Source: a virus. From it: a DNA stretch of 33,060 bases. Numbering within the stretch: the first letter of the stretch is position 1; each line of letters opens with the position of its first letter. Position numbers and translations under genes: made by a program. Below are positions 1 to 5,644 of the stretch, in pieces. The stretch covers positions 1 to 33,060 of the IMG/VR virus record IMGVR_UViG_3300033143_001164; one strand, 5' to 3'. The notes beneath the pieces are model-generated. The model was not told the origin of the DNA. It saw only the letters and a list, made by a program, of their open reading frames with translations, and ran no database searches.

Positions 1-2
1 TA

Positions 3-245
3 CTCATCAATCGATTGCCCGCCATCGAGAAAATGCTGGCCGCTGAAATGGGTGTCAATCCAAAGCTCTTTGCAGATGTAATCAAGCCGAACAATCAAGG
101 CCGCACACAAAGAGTGCGTGTTGTAATGGCTTCAAGATTCGGCGATGTAGGAATATCCATTAACCTACATCGTGAACACGGTTATTCTAAAAGAGTCGCC
201 GTCGAAGAACTCACTAACTTCAGAAATACATTGGAACATGATTAG
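3..245 (+). CDS. 3' part of an unknown small phage protein
   Basis: The frame is open from the left edge of the window, so the true start may lie outside. The first in-window candidate start is a TTG at 15 with no visible ribosome binding site, which favours a truncated gene. The visible residues include a basic stretch (QGRTQRVRVVMASRFGD) and end in FRNTLEHD. I recognise no family. The stop is followed by GGAG and the start of the next gene 11 bases later, so it belongs to the same rightward operon of small genes. It reads as an ordinary soluble early protein, and no function can be given. Confidence 0.6.
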   Translation, partial: LINRLPAIEKMLAAEMGVNPKLFADVIKPNNQGRTQRVRVVMASRFGDVGISINLHREHGYSKRVAVEELTNFRNTLEHD

Positions 246-256
246 GAGTATGTGCC

Positions 257-472
257 ATGAACTACATGATCATTCAAAATACAGAGAATCCTGACACAGT
301 TAGAGAACCGTTTCCTATTGTTCAAATGTTCACTAACGACAATCTCATGGACCTCGCTAAGTTCGTCCAATATATGGTCGATAATCATGGTGATCTTGAC
401 AATGATCCGGGTTGTAGAGCGGCTCATACATTTTTACACTTATTGGGTCAATGGGAAGATAGAACACAATGA
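257..472 (+). CDS. Unknown 71-residue early protein
   Basis: A 71-codon frame begins with ATG, with AGGAG about 9 bases upstream. The product is soluble and mildly acidic, with a C-terminal run HTFLHLLGQWEDRTQ; I see no membrane segment or known motif. The ORF spans almost the whole space between its neighbours, and its stop overlaps the next gene's start in an ATGA arrangement, indicating translational coupling. I recognise no family. It is probably a host-takeover or accessory protein by position only. Confidence 0.65.
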   Translation: MNYMIIQNTENPDTVREPFPIVQMFTNDNLMDLAKFVQYMVDNHGDLDNDPGCRAAHTFLHLLGQWEDRTQ

Positions 473-942
473 AGCTAATTCATTATAGTCGTGTGCCTAT
501 TGCTAAGTTACGTTCACGAAGACAAAAAGGTCCATATTCTCGCCATGATAAACCAAAAGGTCTTTGGGTGTCAGTAGAGGATTCAAATCATAGCTGGCAT
601 GACTGGTGTATAAGTCAAGATTTCTCAATAGGTGCATTGCAGTTTCCTCATTATGTACAACTGGTTCCCAATGCAAATATCTTACTGTTAGATACTGATG
701 ATAAGATTTTAGAATTCTCTGAAGAATATCTTGTTGATCCGCCTTTTAAAACGAGTGTATCTCTTAACTGGTTTATTGACTGGAAACGATTATCTAGAGA
801 ATATCATGGTATCATTATAGCTCCCTATAGTTGGGGTTTAAGATTGGACCAACGTGTTAGCTGGTATTATGGTTGGGATTGTGCTAGTGGTGTAATTTGG
901 AATAAAAGAGCGATTGCTAAACTGGAAGGAGCATTCGAATGA
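469..942 (+). CDS. Conserved-looking 157-residue phage protein, function unknown
   Basis: The start is coupled to the previous gene by ATGA, and the end is coupled to the next gene in the same way. The protein is rich in aromatics and opens with MKLIHYSRVPI, followed by KPKGLWVSVEDSNHSWHDWC (about residues 28-47) and near the end WYYGWDCASGVIWN. The order of an early HYS, a KGLWVS strand and a later aromatic-rich block recalls phage ORFs usually annotated as hypothetical. It faintly resembles the H-Y-x layout of ADP-ribosyltransferase-like folds, but I cannot confirm a catalytic glutamate. Treat it as an unknown soluble protein. The strong residue patterning makes it very likely a real gene. 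Confidence 0.7.
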   Translation: MKLIHYSRVPIAKLRSRRQKGPYSRHDKPKGLWVSVEDSNHSWHDWCISQDFSIGALQFPHYVQLVPNANILLLDTDDKILEFSEEYLVDPPFKTSVSLNWFIDWKRLSREYHGIIIAPYSWGLRLDQRVSWYYGWDCASGVIWNKRAIAKLEGAFE

Positions 943-1328
943 ACGCACGAGAAGCAGCGAAACTTAAGGTCGGTGACTTTGTCATAGCGCCCAAGGTAGG
1001 TATATTCGATCCAAAGGCTATAGAACTCATTATAACCAAAGAGATCGATCCGAAAGCGAAAGGCAGTTTACCGCTTGTTAACTTTGAAGAAAACTCTCCA
1101 GATCTATACACTTACCTCTTACTGACTAAGGTTATAGTCATAAAACGACACAATTACCTTAAAAAGTCCGAAGACGTGTTCTTAACGAAAGACCTTATTT
1201 CAGAGATAGCCTCTGACAATGGACGACTAAACTATACTCTAGTGTTGAAGTTCCTAATCACTGGCGCGACTGTCCACACAGAGTTCTTTAGATACACTCT
1301 CAAACATACAGGGTCTATGCGACCCTAG
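939..1328 (+). CDS. Unknown 129-residue early protein
   Basis: The gene starts inside the stop of the preceding one (ATGA), with GGAG about 8 bases before the ATG. The product is basic, with an N-terminal part (AAKLKVGDFVIAPKVGIFDPKAIELII) resembling a small beta-barrel with a KVGDFV turn, then an alpha/beta C-terminal half containing DLISEIASDNGRLNYTLVLK. No enzymatic motif, signal peptide or membrane segment was seen. The KVGDFV-type opening occurs in many small barrel domains but is not diagnostic. Context gives no function beyond membership of the early operon. Confidence 0.65.
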   Translation: MNAREAAKLKVGDFVIAPKVGIFDPKAIELIITKEIDPKAKGSLPLVNFEENSPDLYTYLLLTKVIVIKRHNYLKKSEDVFLTKDLISEIASDNGRLNYTLVLKFLITGATVHTEFFRYTLKHTGSMRP

Positions 1329-1347
1329 TTACAGAGGAAAACTGATT

Positions 1348-1563
1348 ATGATAAATCTAGAAGAAGAACATGCTAAAGTAGTCCTTGGTCTCAAAAATAT
1401 AAAGAGATCTATGGACGAGATGCGTGACGAAGGTCTCGGTGGTGACGATTTTGAAGGTCTATACCTTATGACCAAACTAGTTCCCGCTATAAGTAAAATC
1501 TTCGAATCAGACACCTCGCCTATGACTATAGTAGCTTTACAACATAAAGGCATTCAATCATGA
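1348..1563 (+). CDS. Unknown 71-residue acidic protein
   Basis: The ATG is preceded by GAGG about 9 bases upstream, after a short 19-base gap from the previous stop. The first 30 residues (NLEEEHAKVVLGLKNIKRSMDEMRDEG) are strongly helical and amphipathic, consistent with a short coiled coil. The rest contains a second helix around LMTKLVPAISKIFES. The stop overlaps the next start (ATGA). I know no family. It could be a small adaptor or inhibitor protein, but nothing in the sequence decides this. Confidence 0.6.
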   Translation: MINLEEEHAKVVLGLKNIKRSMDEMRDEGLGGDDFEGLYLMTKLVPAISKIFESDTSPMTIVALQHKGIQS

Positions 1564-2141
1564 AATTCTATGCAACGTTCGGTTCCAGTCATATCCATAA
1601 TGTACGAGGAGCCACCTTTGGCTTTACTAGGCCTATGTGTATTGAGGCTCCAGATTACGACTATGCTCGCAGAATGGTCTTCGCTGCTGTCGGCACTGCG
1701 TTCTGTACTATCTATACTGAGGAAGAATTTGACACGAAATACTACTCTCACTTCCCAGTTCTCCAACCAGATTTCAACTGTATGTCCATGCCAGATGGTA
1801 GGTGTGTTTCTACCGAACCTTGCATGCACGGCGACTTTATAATGATAGACCAAAAGATCCGGTCAGATCCATGGTCCACGCCAACAGATTCGATCCTTAA
1901 ATTCAAGATCACTAAAGTGGTTCTAGTATACGAGAATGGTCTGTTCGCCGGTATGGACCAAGGATCAGGTGGGTATCCATTCCCTACCGACTCTATCTTT
2001 CAAGCACATATGTGGTCCGGAAAGGCGATCGACGAAATGGATCGCTACGTTAAAATGTTTTCGGAGCTGTCTCCTCGCATCATAGTTATCGATGTGAATA
2101 CGATACCTTACTCACTTACGACTCACATTATAGACGATTAA
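1560..2141 (+). CDS. Unknown 193-residue protein, last gene of the left early operon
   Basis: The gene is translationally coupled to the previous one (ATGA). The product is a soluble alpha/beta protein. The N-terminal half has several cysteines and aromatics (CIEAPDYDYARRMVFAAVGTAFCTIYTEEEF), which resembles small phage proteins that bind or mimic substrates. The C-terminal half contains KFKITKVVLVYENGLF and a regular strand PRIIVIDVNTIPYSL. Four cysteines are spread through the first 95 residues but do not form a clear zinc motif. I recognise no family. A terminator-like hairpin follows about 150 bases downstream, so this is probably the operon's last intact gene. Confidence 0.65.
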   Translation: MKFYATFGSSHIHNVRGATFGFTRPMCIEAPDYDYARRMVFAAVGTAFCTIYTEEEFDTKYYSHFPVLQPDFNCMSMPDGRCVSTEPCMHGDFIMIDQKIRSDPWSTPTDSILKFKITKVVLVYENGLFAGMDQGSGGYPFPTDSIFQAHMWSGKAIDEMDRYVKMFSELSPRIIVIDVNTIPYSLTTHIIDD

Positions 2142-2200
2142 TTATTGGGGGCCGACATCCCGTCATTTAAAGTCGGTAGTGCTTATACGGAGGATACGTC

Positions 2201-2296
2201 ATGATGAAGTAGATTAAAGACCTACAAATAAGTGCTAAGCTCGGATATGAGTGTTCTGCCTTGGTTAAATGGTTGCTCTCTCAACCAGCCTATTAG
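2201..2296 (+). pseudogene. Short ORF interrupted by an amber codon after codon 3
   Basis: GGAGG stands 7 bases before an ATG that opens ATG ATG AAG and then meets TAG. The same frame continues without further stops for another 27 codons (IKDLQISAKLGYECSALVKW and onward) to a TAG that falls inside the stem of the following terminator. The ideal ribosome binding site and fit to the terminator suggest a small gene recently broken by one substitution, or a leader peptide. TAG ends several intact genes here, so a reassigned amber code is unlikely. Whether it is a pseudogene, leader or chance is uncertain. Confidence 0.35.
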
Positions 2297-2323
2297 GCGA
2301 GTCGTTTAGGCTCGCCTATTTTT
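2294..2323 (+). terminator. Rho-independent terminator of the left operon
   Basis: The stem TAGGCGAG/CTCGCCTA is perfect, with a 9-base loop, and is followed directly by a T-rich stretch (ATTTTTATG). It lies downstream of the small-gene operon on the same strand. Confidence 0.8.
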
Positions 2324-2355
2324 ATGCGGCCAGCCTTCAGGTGGAGCGACTGCGC

Positions 2356-2829
2356 AATCTATAATCTTCTTAATCTATTATCCCCGTTGTAGATTCTGTA
2401 GATTATAGATCCTCGTTTCAATGAAATCTTTTCATAATAGAATCTACTTAGGGTGGTGGTCGATGTACTCACTGAAGTAGATTCACATACTACGGCCCAG
2501 CGGCCCTATGAGCTTAACGGATCACAGTATTAATCTCAGGTCTTCTCCGTTATAGATTATAGATTGTTGTAGCAAAGCATGTAGATCCATAAGTTGTTGT
2601 TATATATAAGAATCTATTCTATCTATGAAATCTATATATATAAATGGAGGATATATTGAATGATATATCTATGATTCCCCCAATGTAGATCGTGGTAGAT
2701 TCGTAGATTTCATTGGTTGAAGATTTGGAGAGTTTCGGCATGACGGCGCTCAACAGCGCCCGAGGGGGCGAGTATCTTTATACCGGCGGGCCGACCAAAA
2801 GAACTCAACCGTAATAGATTTTGTAGATT
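2356..2829. repeat. Cluster of TAGATT iteron-like repeats, candidate origin or regulator-binding region
   Basis: Within about 475 bases the hexamer TAGATT occurs nine times forward (2390, 2399, 2478, 2553, 2560, 2696, 2704, 2815, 2824) and five times inverted as AATCTA (2356, 2372, 2441, 2611, 2629). Many copies are extended to GTAGATT. Chance would give well under one copy. The stretch is AT-rich in part (2600-2670 is nearly all A/T) and holds no gene. Clustered iterons beside an AT-rich segment are typical of replication origins, but they could also be operators for a phage DNA-binding protein. I see no adjacent replication gene. Confidence 0.6.
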
Positions 2830-3180
2830 CACGTACGAGGTGCCGCCGTGCCGACCTTCGCCGAGTCAAGACCTTCGGCCCCTCGGTCCGCCGACTGTTC
2901 GTGGGGGTAAAAGTTTCCTCCCGTCGGAGGGGAGGAGCGTAGGACCTTCGGGCTCTCACCCCAGAGGGCGAGGATAAGGTTGGAAAACGTGGACCTTCGG
3001 ACATCGGCACCCCGACCTCGAGGTTTAAGCTAAGATAATAAGAACCGTCGTGCCGCGGGGGCGTAGGACCTTTTGGCCGGACCTTCGGCCGCTGGGGAAG
3101 GCAGCACTTCGGCCTGAGTTATACGTGGACGCAAATAAGAAGCATCCACGCAGGGGCGGCCCTCAGGACCTGCCCGCTTT

Positions 3181-3213
3181 AAAAAATGGGGGCCAGCCTA
3201 ACGGCCAGCCCCC
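3181..3213 (-). terminator. Terminator of the leftward gene at 3221-3487
   Basis: Read leftward, a GGGGGC/GCCCCC stem with an internal GC-rich helix is followed by ATTTTTTAAA. It begins 7 bases after the stop codon of the leftward gene. Confidence 0.8.
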
Positions 3214-3220
3214 GTCCTAA

Positions 3221-3487
3221 TCAACCCGCCTTAAAGTCTTTCTTGACGTGGTTGAAAGTATAGCCACCGCGAGCGGAGTAGATCTGCCCGTAGGACAGCC
3301 CCAGTTCCTGGGCGGCTTGTTTGTGGCTCATTGCCACAAGATCACCGAACTTAACGCGAAAGGCGTCATCATCGGTCATGGACCTCTCACTCTTCGGCCC
3401 GCGGTCACGTACCTTGATGGCATCAACGCGGGTTTCCAGAGCCGTAACGCGCTCTTCCAAACTCAACTTCTTTTCGGGATTACCCAT
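3221..3487 (-). CDS. Small putative helix-turn-helix DNA-binding protein, copy A
   Basis: The preferred start is the ATG of MGNPEKK, which has GGAG 7 bases upstream; a longer frame reaches into the promoter and is rejected. The 88-residue product has a short heptad helix (about residues 7-25, LSLEERVTALETRVDAI), a basic linker KVRDRGPKSERS, and a C-terminal domain with HKQAAQELGLSYGQIYSARG, which reads as a helix-turn-helix. It is a clear paralogue of the protein at 4534-4857: the region from KVRDRGPKSERSMTD to GGYTFNHVK is nearly identical. It has its own leftward promoter and terminator. A role in phage transcription control, perhaps at the many nearby repeats, is an inference. Confidence 0.75.
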   Translation of the reverse strand: MGNPEKKLSLEERVTALETRVDAIKVRDRGPKSERSMTDDDAFRVKFGDLVAMSHKQAAQELGLSYGQIYSARGGYTFNHVKKDFKAG

Positions 3488-3533
3488 GGTGGATCTCCTA
3501 TATTGGCTAGAAAGTATTTTCCGGCCATAGTTA

Positions 3534-3562
3534 ATAGTACCATAGAGTAGCAACAATGTATA
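3534..3562 (-). promoter_or_regulatory. Leftward promoter for the small DNA-binding protein gene
   Basis: On the minus strand, TATACA and TACTAT are separated by 17 bases. The -10 lies about 45 bases from the ATG at 3487, leaving a short leader with GGAG. Confidence 0.55.
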
Positions 3563-3858
3563 CATGTTCCTTATACTCAGTTGTTATAAGAGAATCGTAG
3601 GACCTTCGGGCCGTCACGCCCCTCAGAGGGGGGACTATGGGGGGTAGGACCTTCGGGCCGCTCCTCCTCCTCGAGGGGGGACTATGGGGGGTAGGACCTT
3701 TCGGACCTTCGACCTGCCGCGTGATGGTCCCCACAGGGACGGCTGAACCGGGCTGCTTTTTAGTAATGATGGACCTTCGGGCTGGTAGGACCTTCGGGCC
3801 GAAGGACCTTTTTAGGACCTTCGGGCCTCCCCCCGGGGCGCCCCCAATCATATCCGAC

Positions 3859-3900
3859 TTGACATAACGCAGATTCTAAATGATAATGACAATCATTATC
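3859..3900 (+). promoter_or_regulatory. Rightward sigma70 promoter with a Fur-box-like operator over its -10
   Basis: A consensus TTGACA is followed after 17 bases by GATAAT. The -10 is the first part of GATAATGACAATCATTATC (3882-3900), which matches the classical 19-base Fur consensus GATAATGATAATCATTATC at 18 positions. Operator over -10 is the usual layout of Fur-repressed promoters. No rightward gene follows: the first 175 bases downstream are non-coding, and transcription would then run antisense to the leftward gene at 4074-4346. A small RNA is possible. Binding by host Fur is inferred from sequence only. Confidence 0.55.
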
Positions 3901-4040
3901 ATTAACTTTTCGTCGGGCAAGGTTGCCATAAAAATCATCACGTCGGCACGCCAGATCATTTCTAGCGCATTAAAATTTGCGATCGTGTAGGCCGTACGGG
4001 CCCAGAAAAGCTAAAATGGGGGACGACCCAGATTTCAGGC

Positions 4041-4069
4041 AAAAAAAGGGGCGACCCGGAGGCCGCCCT
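4041..4069 (-). terminator. Terminator of the leftward gene at 4074-4346
   Basis: Read leftward, GGGCGGCC-TCCGG-GTCGCCCC forms a hairpin followed by seven T. It starts 5 bases after the stop codon. The 20-base core (4048-4067) recurs exactly at 4363-4382. Confidence 0.8.
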
Positions 4070-4073
4070 ACTC

Positions 4074-4346
4074 TCATCTTCCCGACCAAGCTTCGATTGT
4101 GAATCGATTATCGAGATACTCACAAATTAGCTTCATCGGTTTTGACATCTTTGGATTTCCACGAACGATTTCCATAGGTTGTTTACCCATACAGAAACCC
4201 CAACCCAAACAATCATACCAGCCATAAAACCAGCTGTCTTCACTTGGTTCGACACCGAAATGCTCTCTAATGTCATCATCGACATCAGAGAATAAGACGT
4301 CTGTGTCAGGCGCATTTTTGGACACTAACTTGAAATAGTTAGGCAT
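4074..4346 (-). CDS. Unknown 90-residue leftward protein
   Basis: The start chosen is the ATG of MPNYFKLVSK, which has AGGAG 8 bases upstream; a longer frame runs through the upstream hairpin and is unlikely. The product is soluble and acidic, with an aromatic core WFYGWYDCLGWGFCMG (around residues 38-53) and a short helix MSKPMKLICEYLDNRF near the end. I know no family. The gene is bracketed by two copies of the same 20-base hairpin sequence, one upstream of its ribosome binding site and one acting as its terminator, so it looks like a self-contained insertable unit. It is probably transcribed from the leftward promoter at 5019-5046. Confidence 0.65.
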   Translation of the reverse strand: MPNYFKLVSKNAPDTDVLFSDVDDDIREHFGVEPSEDSWFYGWYDCLGWGFCMGKQPMEIVRGNPKMSKPMKLICEYLDNRFTIEAWSGR

Positions 4347-4362
4347 TCTCTTACTCCTAAGT

Positions 4363-4384
4363 GGGGCGACCCGGAGGCCGCCCC
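4363..4384 (-). terminator. Hairpin between leftward microgenes, exact repeat of the 4048 hairpin
   Basis: The 20-base sequence GGGGCGACCCGGAGGCCGCC at 4363-4382 is identical to 4048-4067. It folds into the same GC-rich stem but lacks a downstream T run in either direction, so it may attenuate or process the leftward transcript rather than end it. Confidence 0.5.
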
Positions 4385-4390
4385 GTGTGG

Positions 4391-4468
4391 TCATTCCAAA
4401 CTAGTAATGATTGCTAGAAATGGAATGCAGATTATCAACAATGCTAAGCTGTAAAGAATTCCAAACAT
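4391..4468 (-). CDS. 25-residue single-span membrane peptide
   Basis: Read leftward, AGGAAAGG precedes an ATG by about 5 bases, and the frame encodes MFGILYSLALLIICIPFLAI followed by ITSLE. Almost the whole peptide is one hydrophobic helix, long enough to cross the inner membrane. Tiny membrane peptides are common among phage early genes (host-takeover or membrane-active products), but the specific role is unknown. It sits in the gap between two leftward genes and is followed by a hairpin. The good ribosome binding site and coherent hydrophobicity argue that it is real; the short length leaves doubt. Confidence 0.5.
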   Translation of the reverse strand: MFGILYSLALLIICIPFLAIITSLE

Positions 4469-4501
4469 ATAACCTTTCCTTTTGCTTTGGCGTTAAAGTG
4501 C

Positions 4502-4519
4502 CGGGGCCTTTCGGCCCCG
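4502..4519 (-). terminator. Weak terminator-like hairpin after the copy B DNA-binding gene
   Basis: CGGGGCC-TTTC-GGCCCCG is a perfect 7-base stem, 15 bases past the stop of the leftward gene at 4534. Only a weak T-containing tail (ACTTTAAC) follows, so leftward read-through into the next small genes is likely. Confidence 0.45.
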
Positions 4520-4533
4520 ACCTTTCAACCTCC

Positions 4534-4857
4534 TTACGCTTTAACGTGGTTGAATGTGTAGCCCCCTCGAGCGCTGTAGATTTGTCCGTAGGACAAACCT
4601 AACACCTTCGCCGCTTCCTTGTGGCTTTTATCCTTCAGGTCTCCGAATTTGCACCTTTGTGCATCTTCATCGGTCATCGACCTTTCAGATTTTGGACCAC
4701 GATCCCGAACCTTGATCGAATTGACCTTCGAGATTATCTCGTTGACCTTTCCAATCAGTTGGGCCGTGGTGGCCTTTTCACCCAATGTCTCAATTTTGAC
4801 CTTTACATTGGTTCCTTCAGAAACTACCTTGTCAGTATTTGACATAACATTCACCAT
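4534..4857 (-). CDS. Small putative helix-turn-helix DNA-binding protein, copy B
   Basis: The 107-residue product is a paralogue of the 88-residue protein at 3221-3487. It shares KVRDRGPKSERSMTD, the C-terminal helix-turn-helix-like HKEAAKVLGLSYGQIYSARG and the ending GYTFNHVK, whereas the N-terminal 45 residues differ and look like a longer amphipathic, probably oligomerising helix (ATTAQLIGKVNEIISKVNSI). Two starts are possible: MVNVMSNTDK with AAGG upstream, or the internal MSNTDK at 4845 with GGTGA. The leftward promoter at 5019-5046 lies upstream with a leader of about 150 bases. A DNA-binding regulator is the best reading, by motif rather than by known relatives. Confidence 0.75.
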   Translation of the reverse strand: MVNVMSNTDKVVSEGTNVKVKIETLGEKATTAQLIGKVNEIISKVNSIKVRDRGPKSERSMTDEDAQRCKFGDLKDKSHKEAAKVLGLSYGQIYSARGGYTFNHVKA

Positions 4858-5018
4858 ATAAGAACCTTATGGACCTCTTGATCCCGACAGGTTCACAAAA
4901 TCGGGGAGGTAAATCTGGGGCCTCTTGGGCTTGCTCTTCGGCCTTCGGGCCGGTGCGGTTGAGCCAGTTTCTGCGCGCTGGCGGGCGGCTATTTATTTGT
5001 TTATTTGATCGTAGGTCC

Positions 5019-5046
5019 ATAATACCGTGTTGACCGGCAATGTACA
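5019..5046 (-). promoter_or_regulatory. Leftward copy of the cassette promoter
   Basis: On the minus strand, TGTACA, 16 bases, TATTAT, with the conserved spacer TCAACACGG, exactly as in the five rightward cassette promoters. It points at the leftward gene block (4857 down to 4074), so one promoter family serves both arms. Confidence 0.75.
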
Positions 5047-5102
5047 CTTTTTATGCGCGACTAAGTTGTTGATATGTAACGAGAAAGCAAACTAATTGAA
5101 AT

Positions 5103-5132
5103 TAATTTAAAAGCCGTTATAAAACAACGGCT
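5103..5132 (-). terminator. Leftward terminator inside the control region
   Basis: AAGCCGTT/AACGGCTT with a 7-base loop is followed on the minus strand by TTTTAAATTAATTT. It would stop transcripts entering from the 5200-5600 control region. Confidence 0.55.
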
Positions 5133-5195
5133 TACACGGAAAATAAACTTAAAGCTATAGTTGTACGCATTGTGCGACAAATCAGCTCACGACTA

Positions 5196-5284
5196 TCCAG
5201 ATCGTCCAGACTACATTATACGTATAGCCTTTATGCTACTATCAATGTACGATTTAGCGCTGACTGAGACGATCTGGGACGATG
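5196..5284. promoter_or_regulatory. Operator-promoter-operator module, copy 1
   Basis: TCCAGATCGTCC stands on the left and its inverse GACGATCTGG on the right. Between them lies an extended -10 (TGCTACTAT, 5234-5242) without a good -35. The distances from operator to -10 (39) and -10 to second operator (31) match copy 2 at 5512-5596 within one base. The site looks like a repressor-looped or doubly bound promoter. No gene begins immediately downstream. Confidence 0.55.
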
Positions 5285-5302
5285 CTTTATATGGTCATTT
5301 TT

Positions 5303-5327
5303 GAATAGTTTCGAGTGAAACTAATCT
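5303..5327. promoter_or_regulatory. Perfect palindrome related to the cassette upstream element
   Basis: TAGTTTCGAGTGAAACTA is a perfect inverted repeat with a 4-base centre. The 25-base block around it matches the conserved element found before three cassette promoters (5895, 6195, 6675), where the palindrome is less exact. Confidence 0.5.
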
Positions 5328-5360
5328 CAGCGCCCGGAAAAAAGTATGCCAACTTTGAGT

Positions 5361-5379
5361 GTAAATGACAATCATTATC
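5361..5379. promoter_or_regulatory. Fur-box-like sequence 2
   Basis: GTAAATGACAATCATTATC matches the 19-base Fur consensus at 16 positions. It stands in the control region with no clear promoter hexamers at standard spacing. Confidence 0.4.
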
Positions 5380-5424
5380 ATTAGCCCAGAATGCAGCCAA
5401 GTGGCCTCTAAAAAGCAAACGAGA

Positions 5425-5450
5425 GACGTCCAGATCGTCCAGATCGCGTC
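5425..5450. promoter_or_regulatory. Tandem CCAGATCG operator
   Basis: GTCCAGATCGTCCAGATCGC carries the operator motif of the two flanking modules in a direct double copy, framed by GACG and CGTC. Confidence 0.45.
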
Positions 5451-5511
5451 GATACAGGGGGGCTCCGTGTTAGGCGTACGGCGGGAGAATCAACGGCTTA
5501 CGTCGCTTTCG

Positions 5512-5596
5512 GTCCAGATCGTCCGTATCGTTGAGTCTATATGGCCTATATGCTACTATCTAAAAGATATAAAGTGCTGATAGAGACGATCTGGAC
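5512..5596. promoter_or_regulatory. Operator-promoter-operator module, copy 2
   Basis: GTCCAGATCGTC (5512-5523) and its exact inverse GACGATCTGGAC (5585-5596) enclose a rightward promoter: TTGAGT at 5531, 17 bases, TACTAT at 5554 with the TGC extension. The layout repeats copy 1. The transcript would run into the first cassette, about 145 bases downstream. Confidence 0.6.
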
Positions 5597-5644
5597 GCAC
5601 GTTTAAGTGATTGATTTCTAACGAGTTTTAGTTGAAAATAAACG

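Larger units (their letters stand above)
2942..3824. repeat. Dispersed GGACCTTCGG hairpin repeats
   Basis: The decamer GGACCTTCGG appears at 2942, 2991, 3079, 3600, 3647, 3771, 3788 and 3815, with close variants at 2870, 3066, 3694 and 3703. Many copies continue GGCC, so the RNA can fold as GG(A)CC-UUCG-GGCC, a stem with a bulged A and a UUCG tetraloop. A 28-base segment (3626-3653) is repeated exactly at 3673-3700, which shows local duplication. The surroundings are GC-rich and without convincing genes, except the leftward gene at 3221-3487 that separates the two repeat groups. Confidence 0.7.

Noticed and set aside
2201-2296. Amber codon reassignment in this phage
   Set aside because: TAG ends several well supported genes, including TerL, immediately before a following start, so it functions as a stop.
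2142-2340. tRNA-like fold near GGGGGCCGACATCCCG
   Set aside because: No cloverleaf, T-loop sequence or acceptor pairing could be formed.
2750-3010. Leftward 86-codon frame
   Set aside because: It has no ribosome binding site, and its GPKVL-like phrases come from translating the GGACCTTCGG repeats on the opposite strand.
3531-3851. Leftward 106-codon frame with repeated GPKVL
   Set aside because: It is again a translation of the GGACCTTCGG repeats and covers the promoter of the gene at 3221-3487.
3882-3900. RyhB-like small RNA homologue after the Fur-like promoter
   Set aside because: The downstream sequence lacks the conserved RyhB core and a T-run terminator; only the promoter layout is similar.
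4832-5047. Leftward 71-codon frame
   Set aside because: It begins inside the leftward cassette promoter, has no ribosome binding site and overlaps the start of a well supported gene.
5365-5580. Rightward 71-codon frame with VQIVQIASI and VQIVRIVESI phrases
   Set aside because: The phrases are translations of the CCAGATCGTC operator copies, and there is no ribosome binding site.
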